Shown here one piece after another: positions 1 to 8,901 of a stretch of DNA of 64,000 nt; the stretch's first letter is position 1, and every line of letters starts with the position of its first letter. A model generated the notes under the pieces. That model was not told where the DNA came from. It ran no database searches and saw nothing but the letters and a program-made list of their open reading frames with translations. The DNA comes from Leucobacter exalbidus (GTDB lineage: Bacteria; Actinomycetota; Actinomycetes; Actinomycetales; Microbacteriaceae), in assembly GCF_017834145.1 (NCBI RefSeq), contig NZ_JAFIDA010000001.1, positions 806,001 to 870,000 of the forward strand. Direction: 5' to 3'. The translations under genes and the position numbers were made by a program.

Positions 1-266
1 AGCGGGTTCTTGCCGGGCCCAAAGTAATCGCCCCAGTGGGTGACCACGTGGTACAGGCGTGCACCGATGATGCCGAGCACGAGTGACCACACGAGGAAGT
101 CAAACACTGCGCCGCGTTCACCACCGCGCTGACCGAGTCGGCGAGCGGTCCACACCCCCGCGAGCACAATGCCCAGGATGATGCAGAGTGCGTAGAAATA
201 AATGCGCAGCGGACCGATCTGCAAGAACTGCATTTCTGGGCTGGGGATGCTGAGCGGGAGAATCAT
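1..266 (-). CDS. lgt: Prolipoprotein diacylglyceryl transferase, N-terminal part (cut by window edge)
   Basis: Lgt transfers the diacylglyceryl group from phosphatidylglycerol to the lipobox cysteine of prelipoproteins in the cytoplasmic membrane. Only about 88 N-terminal residues are in the window. The translation starts MILPLSIPSPEMQFLQIGP, continues with a hydrophobic segment (RIYFYALCIILGIVLAG) and contains GARLYHVVTHWGDY, the arginine/histidine-bearing segment typical of Lgt. A GAGGAG Shine-Dalgarno lies 6 nt before ATG 266. It is the last gene of the his/trp run, 96 bp after trpA, the position seen in many actinobacteria. The identification rests on family motifs and context; the C-terminal part cannot be judged. 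Confidence 0.88.
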   Translation of the reverse strand, partial: MILPLSIPSPEMQFLQIGPLRIYFYALCIILGIVLAGVWTARRLGQRGGERGAVFDFLVWSLVLGIIGARLYHVVTHWGDYFGPGKNP

Positions 267-290
267 TCACTCCTCTTTCACTGGCGGTGG

Positions 291-315
291 TGCCGCCCTC
301 GTCGCGCGGGCGGCA
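291..315. terminator. Hairpin between trpA and lgt
   Basis: 8-bp perfect inverted repeat (TGCCGCCC at 291-298, GGGCGGCA at 308-315) with a 9-nt loop. There is no U-tract on either strand, so it is more likely an mRNA-processing or attenuating structure than a strong intrinsic terminator. Confidence 0.35.
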
Positions 316-362
316 GAGCCGTCCAAGTGGAATTGCCGCGTGAGCGGCGGTCAGGGATAATT

Positions 363-1187
363 CTAGCGCGCGCTGACCGCAGGATCGGTGGGCGCACCCT
401 GCGTGCCGCTGGCAATGTGGCGTACGACTTCGGCGAGTGCGGGCACTCCCCCGTCGCGCAGTGCGCGCACGAAGGCGGTGCCGACGATCGCGCCGTCAGC
501 GTAGTCAAGGGCGGCTGACACCTGTTCGGGTGTCGAGATGCCAATGCCCACGCACGCCAGCGGAGCGCCTGCTTCGCGCAGCCGCGCGGTCAGCGTGCGA
601 GCCGCCTTATCGAGTTCGGCTCGTTCGCCGGTGATGCCCATCGTCGACACGGTGTAGACGAACCCGGTCGTGGCTTCAGAAACGAGACGCAGGCGCGCAT
701 CGGTTGAGCTGGGGGCCGCCAAGAACACGCGGTCGAGGCCGAACTGCTCGCTGACCGCGATCCACTGCGCGGCCGAGTCAGGCGTGATGTCGGGCGTGAT
801 GAGCCCCGCGCCACCGGCCGCGGCGAGGTCGCGCGCGAAGCGCTCGACACCGTACTGCATCACCGGGTTCCAGTAGGTCATAATGAGCACGGGCACGTCA
901 ACGGCTTCGCGCACACGACGCACCGCTTCGAACACGTGGGTCAGCTTGAAGCCGTCAGCAAGCGCGGTCTTCGTCGCTTCCTGAATCACGGCGCCATCCA
1001 TCACCGGATCGGAGTAGGGCACCCCAAGCTCAATGACGTCGGCACCGTTTTGCGCCAGCGCAATGGCGGCTTCAACGCTCGTGCCGAGATCGGGGAAACC
1101 GACCGGCAGGTAGCCAATCAGTGCGCCCTTGCGCTCAACGTTTGCCTGCTTGATTGCGCGTGAGACCGAAGATTCGTGCGTGCTCAT
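363..1187 (-). CDS. trpA: Tryptophan synthase alpha subunit
   Basis: TrpA (274 aa) cleaves indole-3-glycerol phosphate to indole, which is channelled to TrpB. The catalytic region [18 protein letters not shown] (near residues 52-69) carries the general acid/base Glu and Asp of the family. The phosphate-binding glycine segment [10 protein letters not shown] is present near residue 212. The ATG overlaps the trpB stop by 4 bp (ATGA), so the two subunits are probably translationally coupled in the expected 1:1 ratio. The length is usual for the family (about 260-280 aa). It is part of the trpE-...-trpC-trpB-trpA run. Confidence 0.97.
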   Translation of the reverse strand: MSTHESSVSRAIKQANVERKGALIGYLPVGFPDLGTSVEAAIALAQNGADVIELGVPYSDPVMDGAVIQEATKTALADGFKLTHVFEAVRRVREAVDVPVLIMTYWNPVMQYGVERFARDLAAAGGAGLITPDITPDSAAQWIAVSEQFGLDRVFLAAPSSTDARLRLVSEATTGFVYTVSTMGITGERAELDKAARTLTARLREAGAPLACVGIGISTPEQVSAALDYADGAIVGTAFVRALRDGGVPALAEVVRHIASGTQGAPTDPAVSAR

Positions 1188-2422
1188 TCGTCCACTCCAG
1201 CTTCGTGGTCAAACAGATCAAAGTAGCGACCTGCCGTGCCCATGTCTTTATCGCCACGGCCAGACAAGTTCACCGCGATCACTGAGCCTTCACCCAGTTC
1301 ACGGCCGATCCGCAGCGCACCGGCCAGCGCGTGCGCCGACTCGATTGCGGGGATGATGCCCTCGCTGCGGCTCAGCAGCCGCAGTGCCTGCATGGCTTCG
1401 TCGTCGGTTGCGGGAATATACTGCGCGCGACCGATATCGGCGAGCCAGGCGTGCTCGGGGCCAACGCCCGGGTAGTCGAGGCCGGCAGAAATCGAGTGTG
1501 ACTCGATCGTCTGGCCGTCTTCGTCCTGCAGCACATACGTCAGCGCACCGTGCAAAATACCGGGGCGACCGCGCTCGATTGAAGCGGCGTGCTGCTCGGT
1601 GTCAACACCAGCGCCCGCGGCTTCGACACCGTAGAGCTTGACGTCGGCGTCATCGAGAAACGCGTCGAACATGCCGATGGCGTTCGAGCCGCCACCCACG
1701 CAGGCCACGACCGCGTCGGGCAGCTTGCCCGTCTTCGCGATCAGCTGGGCACGCGCTTCTTCAGAGATGATCTTCTGGAAATCGCGCACCATGGCGGGGA
1801 ACGGGTGGGGGCCTGCGGCCGTACCGAAGATGTAGTTAGTGCGCTCAACCGAGGCCACCCAGTCGCGGTATGCCTCGTTGATCGCATCCTTGAGGGTGCG
1901 TGAGCCCGCGGTCACGGGAATCACTTCAGCACCCAGCAACCGCATGCGGGCCACGTTGAGGGCCTGACGCTCGGTGTCAACCTCGCCCATGTAAATGGTG
2001 CACTCGAGGCCGAACAGGGCCGCTGCGGTGGCCGTGGCCACACCGTGCTGGCCGGCGCCGGTCTCTGCGATGACGCGGGTCTTGCCCAGGCGCTTCGTGA
2101 GCAGCGCCTGACCGAGCACGTTGTTGATCTTGTGCGAACCGGTGTGGTTCAGATCTTCGCGCTTCAAGAAGATGCGTGCGCCGCCCGCGTGCTCAGCAAA
2201 CCTGGGCACCTCGGTGATCGGCGACGGCCGACCAGCGTACGATTCGAGCAGCTCGGTGAGCTCGGCACGAAAATCGGGGTCAACCTTGGCTGCCTCGTAT
2301 GCTTCGGTGAGTTCGTCGATCGCTGCGATCAGCGACTCGGGCATATACCGCCCACCGAACTCTCCGAAGAAGGGCCCGTGAGCATCCCGGAGGCTCGTGG
2401 CCCCCGCCTCAGTGTGTGTCAT
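1184..2422 (-). CDS. trpB: Tryptophan synthase beta subunit, operon copy
   Basis: TrpB (412 aa) joins indole and serine with PLP. Visible are the Schiff-base lysine in [18 protein letters not shown] with the catalytic Glu, the PLP-phosphate loop GGGSNAIG, and NLSGRGDKD near the C-terminus. A GGGAG Shine-Dalgarno precedes ATG 2422. It overlaps trpA, and trpC is 16 bp upstream. A second, divergent trpB lies at 13283-14530; this copy is the one linked to trpA and is inferred to be the partner in the alpha2beta2 synthase. Confidence 0.97.
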   Translation of the reverse strand: MTHTEAGATSLRDAHGPFFGEFGGRYMPESLIAAIDELTEAYEAAKVDPDFRAELTELLESYAGRPSPITEVPRFAEHAGGARIFLKREDLNHTGSHKINNVLGQALLTKRLGKTRVIAETGAGQHGVATATAAALFGLECTIYMGEVDTERQALNVARMRLLGAEVIPVTAGSRTLKDAINEAYRDWVASVERTNYIFGTAAGPHPFPAMVRDFQKIISEEARAQLIAKTGKLPDAVVACVGGGSNAIGMFDAFLDDADVKLYGVEAAGAGVDTEQHAASIERGRPGILHGALTYVLQDEDGQTIESHSISAGLDYPGVGPEHAWLADIGRAQYIPATDDEAMQALRLLSRSEGIIPAIESAHALAGALRIGRELGEGSVIAVNLSGRGDKDMGTAGRYFDLFDHEAGVDE

Positions 2423-2438
2423 GGTCTCCCTGTTCGGG

Positions 2439-3212
2439 TTAGACGCTCAAGTAAGACTTCAGCGTCGAAATCGGGTCTCCGCCGGTGACGAGTGCTTCGC
2501 CGACGAGTACTGCATCGGCACCTGCTTCGCGGTATCGCTGTACGTCTTCGACGCCCAATACCGCCGACTCAGCGACGCGAATCACGCCGGCTGGAATCTG
2601 ATCGGCAACGCGGCCAAATAGCTCACGGTCGAGTTCAAAGGTGCTCAAGTTGCGGGCGTTGACGCCCACGAGCTGTGCACCCAGATCGACCGCGCGAGCG
2701 ACCTCGTCTGCGCTGTGCGTCTCAACGAGCGGGGTCATCCCGAGCTCGCGAATCATCGCGTACAGCGTTTCGAGGCGATCCTGGGGCAGTGCCGCCACGA
2801 TCAGCAGCACCAGGTCGGCACCCGCTGCGCGGGCCTCAAGGATCTGGTATTCCTCGCCAATAAAGTCTTTACGCAGCACCGGAATGCTGACTGCCTTGCG
2901 TACCGCTTCAAGGTCGGCAAGCGATCCCTTGAACTTGCGTTCTTCGGTGAGCACGCTCACCACGCTGGCGCCGCCGGCCTCATACTGGGCCGCGAGCGCC
3001 TGGGGCTCGGCGATAGACGCGAGATCTCCGCGCGACGGGCTAGCTCGCTTCACCTCAGCGATCACCTTCATGTGATCCTCGGGGGCGAGCGCCGCAAGCG
3101 CATCAAGCGCGGGGGTACGCGAAAGAGCGAGCTTCTCGAGCTCGCTATACGACAGCCGTGAACGGCGCTGGCGGGCATCCTCGAGGGACCCCGCCAGCAA
3201 CTGATCGAGCAC
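2439..3212 (-). CDS. trpC: Indole-3-glycerol phosphate synthase
   Basis: TrpC (257 aa) closes the indole ring from CdRP. The family motifs [13 protein letters not shown] (substrate-binding/catalytic Lys), [26 protein letters not shown] and VNARNL are all present in a single TIM barrel. It is monofunctional, with no TrpF fused. No trpF is visible in the window; in many actinobacteria the HisA homologue PriA supplies that step, which is inference here because hisA is not in the window. The start is GTG 3212, one base after the stop of the upstream small gene, implying tight coupling. Confidence 0.96.
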   Translation of the reverse strand: MLDQLLAGSLEDARQRRSRLSYSELEKLALSRTPALDALAALAPEDHMKVIAEVKRASPSRGDLASIAEPQALAAQYEAGGASVVSVLTEERKFKGSLADLEAVRKAVSIPVLRKDFIGEEYQILEARAAGADLVLLIVAALPQDRLETLYAMIRELGMTPLVETHSADEVARAVDLGAQLVGVNARNLSTFELDRELFGRVADQIPAGVIRVAESAVLGVEDVQRYREAGADAVLVGEALVTGGDPISTLKSYLSV

Positions 3213-3213
3213 C

Positions 3214-3447
3214 TTAGTCGTGAGACTTCGGGCTGAACTTGGGTCCGTTGACCCCGTAGCCTACCTTCGACAGGATCCCGCCAAGGATCCAACCAAGTGC
3301 TACGATGCCCGCCGAAACCCACACCATGGTGGGGTTATGCAGGAAGAAGAATACGGTGCCTGCGGCAACGCCAACAAGCATCACCACGACTGCCGTCCAT
3401 GCGGCAGGCGAATCGCCGTGACCAGGTTCTTCGTGCTGGGTACTCAT
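3214..3447 (-). CDS. HGxxPAAW small membrane protein
   Basis: 77-aa protein with the signature HGDSPAAW at residues 10-17 (the HGxxPAAW family), followed by two hydrophobic helices (TAVVVMLVGVAAGTVFFFL and VWVSAGIVALGWILGGIL) and a short basic tail. This family occurs within actinobacterial trp operons between trpE and trpC. Its function is not established. An AGAGGAG Shine-Dalgarno precedes ATG 3447, and the gene abuts trpC. A role in tryptophan synthesis is inferred only from position. Confidence 0.85.
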   Translation of the reverse strand: MSTQHEEPGHGDSPAAWTAVVVMLVGVAAGTVFFFLHNPTMVWVSAGIVALGWILGGILSKVGYGVNGPKFSPKSHD

Positions 3448-3529
3448 GAATCTCCTCTAAATGGGTGCGAATACTTCAAGCCTACCCGAAATCGAGATCG
3501 CGTTCCGCACTGCGGCGCGACTCGACGGG

Positions 3530-4144
3530 TTACGCGCGGGCGTCGCCCGGCGTGGAATCGACTTCGGGCTCCGGATCGGTGCCCTCGGTCGGGTCTTCCC
3601 CCGCTGACAGCGCCTCCCAGTCTGAGATGCGGTCGCGGGGGCCCGTGGGCTGCTGTGCTGCCGAGGTGTCGTACTTGCGGCCGGCCGAAGCCCAGCGCCC
3701 GCTCGTCACGACGACGAACAGGCCAGCAAGCGCCGAGATCACGCCCGCCACGATCGTGACCCACGGCCACACGGTCAGCGCTTCGCCGACGATCGCGTCC
3801 ATGCCCGCGTGCCCGGCCAGGCCCGTGAGCTCGGTGACGCGCGTGGCGGTAGCGGCAGCGGGGTCAGCGACCACGCCGAAAGCGAGCGCCGTGGCGCCCA
3901 CCCCCAGCCCGGTGATGAGCACGCCGAGCACCCGGCGAAAGATCGGGCCGGCAATCGTCAGAGCGAGCGCTGCCGCGATGATCGCGAGCGCAATGGGTGA
4001 CAGCGCGGCGTTCAGGTCGTGGCCCGTTGACTGCTCGGTTGATCCGGCCTCGAGACTAAAGGTGACCCACGGCTGTGACCCGGCGCCGAGCGCGACGGCA
4101 CCAGCGATCGCGAGTAGCCCGAGGGTGAGTGGCTTAGCGCGCAT
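3530..4144 (-). CDS. Trp biosynthesis-associated membrane protein (TIGR02234-like)
   Basis: 204-aa protein with four predicted transmembrane helices (LGLLAIAGAVALGAG, IALAIIAAALALTIAG, VLGVLITGLGVGATALAFG, VTIVAGVISALAGLFVVVTSG) and a Pro/Glu/Asp-rich cytosolic tail. The motif SQPWVTFSLEAG after the first helix is typical of the Trp_oprn_chp family. Its biochemical role is unknown; the name comes from its steady presence next to trpE in actinobacteria. The ATG lies 11 bp inside trpE with an AGGAG Shine-Dalgarno in the trpE 3' end. Confidence 0.85.
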   Translation of the reverse strand: MRAKPLTLGLLAIAGAVALGAGSQPWVTFSLEAGSTEQSTGHDLNAALSPIALAIIAAALALTIAGPIFRRVLGVLITGLGVGATALAFGVVADPAAATATRVTELTGLAGHAGMDAIVGEALTVWPWVTIVAGVISALAGLFVVVTSGRWASAGRKYDTSAAQQPTGPRDRISDWEALSAGEDPTEGTDPEPEVDSTPGDARA

Positions 4145-5723
4145 CAGCAGGCTCCTGGTCGGTCTGGTTCTGTGCGGGCATCAGCGAGTTCGCGATGGCG
4201 ACGGCGCGCAGCGGGGCTGCCGCTTTGCTCTGGCACTCGGCGTCTTCGCTTTCGGGCACTGAGTCGGCGACGATCCCGGCGCCAGCCTGTACCATCGCGA
4301 TGCCGTCCTTGATGGTGGCGGTACGAATCGCGATGGCGAGGTCGGCTGCGCCGCCCAGGCCAAAGTAGCCCACGACTCCGCCGTAGACCCCACGCTGCAC
4401 GGGTTCGAGTTCGTCAATGATCTGCAGTGCGCGCGGCTTCGGGGCGCCCGACAGGGTGCCCGCGGGGAAGGTGGCACGAAACACGTCGACCGGGTTCTCG
4501 CCCGGGCGTGTACGCCCCTCCACCGTCGACACGATGTGCATGATGTGGCTGAAGCGTTCGATGCGCATGAACTCGGTCACCTCAACGCTGCCGGGTTCGC
4601 ACACGCGCAACAGATCATTGCGCGAAAGATCGACGAGCATCAGGTGCTCGGCGCGCTCTTTCTCGTCGGCCAGCAGTTCGCGTTCGTGGCGCTGATCCTC
4701 GGGGGTGGTGGCCCCGCGCGGCCGCGATCCGGCAATCGGATGCGTCATCACGTGGCCATCGGTCTGCACGGTCACCAGTGCTTCGGGGCTTGACCCAACC
4801 ACCGAGAACGGCACGCCGGCGGCATCCTCGAGCTGCAACAGGTACAGGTAGGGGCTCGGGTTCAAGTGGCGCAGCACCCGATAGACATCGAGCGGGTCAG
4901 CGCTGCACGGCAGGTCGAACCGCTGCGAGGGCACCACCTGGAAAATATCACCGTCGACGATGTACTGCTTGGCCTTCAGCGTCGCTTCAATGAATTCGGG
5001 CGTTGACGTCAGGCGATCCGGAACCGGCACCGCCGATCGATCGAGCGTACCCAACGGCGACGGCGCCGCCTGGGCCAGCGACGCCTGCAGCGCATCGAGC
5101 CGCTGCTGCGCATCGGCCCACTGGTCATCGGCCGACGGGCTCTGCGCGCCGTCAGCCAACGCCCCGTCGTTGAGCACGTTGGCGAGCAGCACCACGCTGC
5201 CCTCGCGGTGGTCGATGACCACCAACTCAGACACGAAGCTCAGCGACTGCGTGGGCAGCCCCGAAGCGACCTGGGGGGCATGTTCGAGGCGCTCGAACTG
5301 GCGCACGGTCTCCCACCCGAGGTAGCCAACGAAGCCGCTCGCGAGGGGCGGCAGGCCGGGCACCTCGGGGGTGCGCCAGCGCTCGTAGACGGCGTGCAGG
5401 GCCGCCACGGGGGCGAGCTGGTCGACGCCGCCCGGCAGCAGCCGCTCGGCATCGACCCCGCGCCCGGCAGCGGGAGCCCAGTGGGCCTGGCCGTCGCGCT
5501 CGCCCAGCACGCCGAAGCTGCCCGCGCCCACAAAGCTAAAGCGCGTCCATACCCCGCCCTGCTCGGCAGATTCGAGCAAAAACGTTCCGGGCCGCGAAGC
5601 AGCGACCTTTCGGTAGATGCTCACCGGGGTGTCTGCGTCAGCAAACACCTCTCGGCAGACCGGAATCACAGCGTTGGTCGCTCGCGCGGCGTCGAAGGCC
5701 GCACGCGTCGTCGTCAGAGTCAC
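4134..5723 (-). CDS. trpE: Anthranilate synthase component I
   Basis: TrpE (529 aa) makes anthranilate from chorismate using ammonia from TrpG, which is not fused and not in the window. Near residue 49, TFLLESAE contains the LLES element that binds tryptophan for feedback inhibition. The catalytic domain shows VVGSSPEALV, DLSRNDLLRVC and GTLSGAPKPRAL. The start is GTG 5723: there is no Shine-Dalgarno, but TAGGCT lies exactly 6 nt upstream, consistent with a leaderless transcript starting in the hisI-trpE gap. trpE could therefore be expressed independently of his genes as well as by read-through. Confidence 0.96.
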   Translation of the reverse strand: MTLTTTRAAFDAARATNAVIPVCREVFADADTPVSIYRKVAASRPGTFLLESAEQGGVWTRFSFVGAGSFGVLGERDGQAHWAPAAGRGVDAERLLPGGVDQLAPVAALHAVYERWRTPEVPGLPPLASGFVGYLGWETVRQFERLEHAPQVASGLPTQSLSFVSELVVIDHREGSVVLLANVLNDGALADGAQSPSADDQWADAQQRLDALQASLAQAAPSPLGTLDRSAVPVPDRLTSTPEFIEATLKAKQYIVDGDIFQVVPSQRFDLPCSADPLDVYRVLRHLNPSPYLYLLQLEDAAGVPFSVVGSSPEALVTVQTDGHVMTHPIAGSRPRGATTPEDQRHERELLADEKERAEHLMLVDLSRNDLLRVCEPGSVEVTEFMRIERFSHIMHIVSTVEGRTRPGENPVDVFRATFPAGTLSGAPKPRALQIIDELEPVQRGVYGGVVGYFGLGGAADLAIAIRTATIKDGIAMVQAGAGIVADSVPESEDAECQSKAAAPLRAVAIANSLMPAQNQTDQEPADAR

Positions 5724-5729
5724 CGTTTC

Positions 5730-5735
5730 AGCCTA
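5730..5735 (-). promoter_or_regulatory. -10 hexamer TAGGCT for leaderless trpE
   Basis: TAGGCT on the minus strand, 6 nt before GTG 5723 and inside the 24-bp hisI-trpE gap. A start site 6-8 nt downstream would fall on the start codon. No convincing -35 is seen. Confidence 0.5.
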
Positions 5736-5747
5736 CCGCGTGCAGCG

Positions 5748-6122
5748 CTATGCGTGAGGCGCGTCGCCCTCAGGGTTGCCGATCACCGCGGCGATCTCGC
5801 GATCGGTGAAGCAGGTGCGAGTGCCCGTGTGGCACGCCGCACCCACCTGAATCACACGCACGACCAAGGTGTCACCGTCACAGTCCATCGCGACGCCGCG
5901 CACGTACTGGCGATGACCTGAGGTATCGCCCTTGCGCCAGTATTCCTGCCGCGAGCGTGACCAGAACGTCACGCGCCCGGTGGTGAGCGTGCGGCGCACG
6001 GCCTCACGGTCCATCCACGCGAGCATCAGTACATCGTGGCTCTCGTCGTCTTGGATGATGGCGGGCAATAGCCCGTTATCACCGAAGACGATCTCTGCGG
6101 GAATATCGGTGACGTCGCTCAT
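5748..6122 (-). CDS. hisI: Phosphoribosyl-AMP cyclohydrolase
   Basis: HisI (124 aa) opens the adenine ring of PR-AMP, the third step of histidine synthesis. Visible are the Zn/Mg-site segment [25 protein letters not shown] with conserved cysteines, and [16 protein letters not shown]. It is the monofunctional cyclohydrolase; the preceding step is encoded separately by hisE (7869-8132). The ATG overlaps the hisF stop by 4 bp. It is the last his gene before trpE. Confidence 0.96.
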   Translation of the reverse strand: MSDVTDIPAEIVFGDNGLLPAIIQDDESHDVLMLAWMDREAVRRTLTTGRVTFWSRSRQEYWRKGDTSGHRQYVRGVAMDCDGDTLVVRVIQVGAACHTGTRTCFTDREIAAVIGNPEGDAPHA

Positions 6123-6910
6123 GCGGTGCCCTCTACAGCGGTATCGGTGAGGCGCACGGTGTGGCCAGCTTCGGCGAGTGCCTGCTTCACCTGACCAATC
6201 GTGAACGTGCCGTCGTGGAACACCGATGCGGCGAGCACGGCATCTGCGCCAGCCTCAACGGCGGGGGCAAAGTGCTCGAGCTTGCCGGCGCCGCCCGAGG
6301 CGATCACCGGCACCTGAGCGATTTCGCGCACGAGCCGCGTGAGCTCGAGGTCGAAACCGGCGAGAGTGCCGTCAGCGTCCATCGAGTTCACCAGCAGCTC
6401 ACCGGCCCCACGCTCGACCGCCTCACGGCACCACACGAGCGCGTCGAGGTCGGTTTCGCGCTTGCCACCGTGGGTGGTCACAACGAACCCGCTCGGCATG
6501 CGATCGCTGCGCTTCACATCGAGTGACAGCACCACCACCTGTGCCCCGAACCGGTCTGCGATCTCGCCGATCACATCGGGGCGGGCGATGGCACCGCTGT
6601 TGATACCCACTTTGTCTGCGCCCACGCCCAGCAGGCGAGCCACGTCTTCAGCTGAGCGTACTCCCCCGCCCACGGTCAGCGGGATGAATACCTGCTCGGC
6701 CGTGCGGCTCACCACGTCGTACGTGGTTGAGCGGTCGTCGACCGTCGCGGTGACATCAAGAAAGGTCAGTTCGTCGGCGCCCTGCTGCGCATACCGCGCG
6801 GCGAGCTCGACGGGGTCACCCGCATCACGCAGGTTCAAGAAATTCACTCCCTTGACGACGCGGCCTGCCGCAACGTCAAGGCACGGGATCACTCTGGTGG
6901 CGATGGTCAT
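6119..6910 (-). CDS. hisF: Imidazole glycerol phosphate synthase, cyclase subunit
   Basis: HisF (263 aa) is the TIM-barrel cyclase that takes ammonia from HisH to form IGP and AICAR. It has the two catalytic aspartates in [17 protein letters not shown] (residue 11) and [10 protein letters not shown], and the phosphate sites TVGGGVRS and IASGGAG. GGGAG precedes ATG 6910. The partner hisH and the genes hisA, hisB, hisC and hisD are not in this window, so the pathway is split over at least two loci. Confidence 0.97.
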   Translation of the reverse strand: MTIATRVIPCLDVAAGRVVKGVNFLNLRDAGDPVELAARYAQQGADELTFLDVTATVDDRSTTYDVVSRTAEQVFIPLTVGGGVRSAEDVARLLGVGADKVGINSGAIARPDVIGEIADRFGAQVVVLSLDVKRSDRMPSGFVVTTHGGKRETDLDALVWCREAVERGAGELLVNSMDADGTLAGFDLELTRLVREIAQVPVIASGGAGKLEHFAPAVEAGADAVLAASVFHDGTFTIGQVKQALAEAGHTVRLTDTAVEGTA

Positions 6911-6926
6911 ATCGAGAGCTCCCTCG

Positions 6927-7769
6927 TTACAGACGCGCAGCGTGGATCGCGGTCACGAGAATAGCCTTCGCGCCGAGGTCGTACAGCTTGTCCATCACTT
7001 CGTTCGCTTCATCTGAGCTGACCATCACGCGCACAGCCACCCAGTTGGGGTCCTTCAGCGGCGATACGGTCGGCGACTCGATGCCACCGGCCACCTGGCT
7101 GGCCTCGTCGAGGCGATCCAGCGGCAAATCGTAGTCAAGGATGACGTACTTGCGGGCGACGAGCACACCGCGCAGGCGGCGCAGCAGACGGTCAACGCCG
7201 GGGTGCTGGGTGGGGCCACCGATCAAGATCGCGGTCGATTCGAGAATCACGGGGCCAAAGATTTCAAGCCCGGCAGCACGCAGCGTCGCACCGGTCGACA
7301 CCACATCAGCCACGGCGTCAGCGACGCCCAGCTGCACGGCAGACTCAACGGCGCCATCTAGCTTGACGAGCGTGGCCACTACGCCGCGTTCCTGCAAGAA
7401 GTCGTCCACCAGCTGCGGGTAGCTCGTGGCCACGCGCTTGCCGTGCAGGTCAGCGAGCTCCTTCACGTCACCGTCAGCGGGTGAAGCGAAACGGAAGGTG
7501 GAGTCTGCGAATTCAAGCGCCGAAATCTCGGTGGCACCCGAGTGTGAATCGAGCAGCAGATCGCGGCCGGTGATTCCCACGTCGAGGGCACCAGAGCCCA
7601 CGTAGGTGGCAATATCGCGGGGACGCAGGTAGAAAAACTCAACGTCGTTGCGAACGTCTGCGTGCACAAGCTTGCGGCTGTCGCGACGACCGGAGTAACC
7701 GGCCTCCGTCAGCATCTCAGAAGCAATTTCAGACAGCGATCCCTTGTTTGGGACGGCGATGCGGAGCAT
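6927..7769 (-). CDS. hisG: ATP phosphoribosyltransferase, long form
   Basis: HisG (280 aa) commits PRPP and ATP to histidine synthesis. The start was set at ATG 7769 ([14 protein letters not shown]) because GAGGAAC lies 9 nt upstream and the family begins at this sequence; a 13-codon N-terminal extension is rejected. The C-terminal part ([19 protein letters not shown]...[11 protein letters not shown]) is the regulatory HisG_C domain, so this is the hexameric, histidine-inhibited form that needs no HisZ. hisF lies 16 bp downstream. Confidence 0.96.
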   Translation of the reverse strand: MLRIAVPNKGSLSEIASEMLTEAGYSGRRDSRKLVHADVRNDVEFFYLRPRDIATYVGSGALDVGITGRDLLLDSHSGATEISALEFADSTFRFASPADGDVKELADLHGKRVATSYPQLVDDFLQERGVVATLVKLDGAVESAVQLGVADAVADVVSTGATLRAAGLEIFGPVILESTAILIGGPTQHPGVDRLLRRLRGVLVARKYVILDYDLPLDRLDEASQVAGGIESPTVSPLKDPNWVAVRVMVSSDEANEVMDKLYDLGAKAILVTAIHAARL

Positions 7770-7840
7770 GGAGATTTGTTCCTCACGGTATGGCCGACGC
7801 GGCATCACGCCGGCCAGGGATTTGGGGTAATTGGCCGGGG

Positions 7841-7869
7841 GCGTCAGCGCATACGTGAAGCGCTGACGC
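7841..7869. terminator. Hairpin between hisE and hisG
   Basis: 10-bp perfect repeat GCGTCAGCGC (7841-7850) / GCGCTGACGC (7860-7869) with a 9-nt loop, beginning at the hisE stop codon. There is no U-tract on the minus strand, so partial termination or mRNA processing between hisE and hisG is more likely than full termination. Confidence 0.45.
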
Positions 7870-8132
7870 TAGAGATGCGAGTAAACGTCCTCGAGGGTCA
7901 AGCCCTTAGCGAGCATCATGACCTGAATGTGGTAGAGCAGCTGGCTCATCTCTTCAGCGCAAGCAGCATCAGATTCGTGCTCGGCAGCCATCCATACTTC
8001 GGCGGCTTCCTCTACGATCTTCTTACCGATCGCGTGTACGCCCGCGTCGAGTCGCGCGACAGTGTCGCTACCCTCGGGGCGGCTAGCCGCCTTCTCGCTC
8101 AGCTCTGCAAACAGCGTTTCGAACGTCTTCAC
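7869..8132 (-). CDS. hisE: Phosphoribosyl-ATP pyrophosphatase
   Basis: HisE (87 aa), an all-alpha MazG-like pyrophosphohydrolase that converts PR-ATP to PR-AMP. The metal-binding acidic helix [14 protein letters not shown] and the second acidic helix [15 protein letters not shown] are present. Length matches the stand-alone actinobacterial enzyme. The start codon overlaps the rpe stop by 4 bp. It is followed by a hairpin and then hisG. Confidence 0.95.
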   Translation of the reverse strand: MKTFETLFAELSEKAASRPEGSDTVARLDAGVHAIGKKIVEEAAEVWMAAEHESDAACAEEMSQLLYHIQVMMLAKGLTLEDVYSHL

Positions 8133-8824
8133 GCTTCTACCCTACCGTGTGCAGCTCCCGCACCGTGCACGTGGGCCGCAGCGGCCACGCGCAGGTCGGC
8201 AATACGCGCCTCGGGCACACCGCCGTAGACCGCTGATCCGGCGACAAAGGTGTCGGCACCCGCCTCTGCCGCGATGCCAATGGTGTCAACGGTAATACCG
8301 CCGTCAACCTGCAGCCAGACGTCAAGACCCAGGCGTGCTTTCGCTTCGGCGAACCGGCGCAGCTTGGGCATCATGTCGGGCATAAATGATTGGCCACCAA
8401 ACCCGGGCTCAACGGTCATCACCAGTACCTGGTCGAATTCGGGGAGCAGCTCGAGGTAGGGCTCGGGGTCGGTGCCGGGCTTCAAGGCCAGGCCGGCACG
8501 GGCTCCCATGTCGCGCAGCTGCCGGGCGAGTCGCACCGGATCCTGTGCAGCCTCCGCATGGAAGGTGACCGAGAAGGCCCCCATCTCGGCGTAGCCCGGA
8601 GCCCACCGATCAGCGTCAGAGATCATCAGGTGCATGTCGAGTGGCACCGGCGATACCGCTTGGATGCGCGACACAATGGGCGGGCCCATCGTGAGGTTGG
8701 GCACGAAATGGTTATCCATCACATCAACGTGTACATAATCGGCGGTGGCAATTGCCTGTAGCTCGGCTTCGAGATTGACAAAATCTGCTGACAGAATGCT
8801 CGGGTTTATACGCTGCTCATTCAC
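8129..8824 (-). CDS. rpe: Ribulose-phosphate 3-epimerase
   Basis: Rpe (231 aa) interconverts ribulose-5-P and xylulose-5-P in the pentose phosphate pathway, which also supplies PRPP precursors for the his and trp genes downstream. It has the metal/catalytic sites [35 protein letters not shown] and VDGGI, plus VAGSAVYG near the C-terminus. The start is GTG 8824, which has no Shine-Dalgarno but has TAGGCT 6 nt upstream: a probable leaderless start. It overlaps hisE by 4 bp, so the his run is probably transcribed from this promoter. Confidence 0.95.
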   Translation of the reverse strand: MNEQRINPSILSADFVNLEAELQAIATADYVHVDVMDNHFVPNLTMGPPIVSRIQAVSPVPLDMHLMISDADRWAPGYAEMGAFSVTFHAEAAQDPVRLARQLRDMGARAGLALKPGTDPEPYLELLPEFDQVLVMTVEPGFGGQSFMPDMMPKLRRFAEAKARLGLDVWLQVDGGITVDTIGIAAEAGADTFVAGSAVYGGVPEARIADLRVAAAAHVHGAGAAHGRVEA

Positions 8825-8830
8825 AGTGAC

Positions 8831-8894
8831 AGCCTACGGCTTTCGCACGCAAATTACTCATCGGCGCGCATCTGGCCTTGGCACAGCTTAGGCT
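8831..8894. promoter_or_regulatory. Divergent leaderless promoter pair (rpe and the 8902 gene)
   Basis: Minus-strand TAGGCT at 8831-8836 lies 6 nt before GTG 8824 (rpe). Plus-strand TAGGCT at 8889-8894 lies 7 nt before ATG 8902. Neither start has a Shine-Dalgarno. The 77-bp interval therefore looks like two back-to-back promoters giving leaderless mRNAs. Confidence 0.5.
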
Positions 8895-8901
8895 GGTGCA
8901 C

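Noticed and set aside
5724..5747. Attenuator in front of trpE
   Set aside because: The gap to hisI is 24 bp and holds no leader peptide or hairpin.
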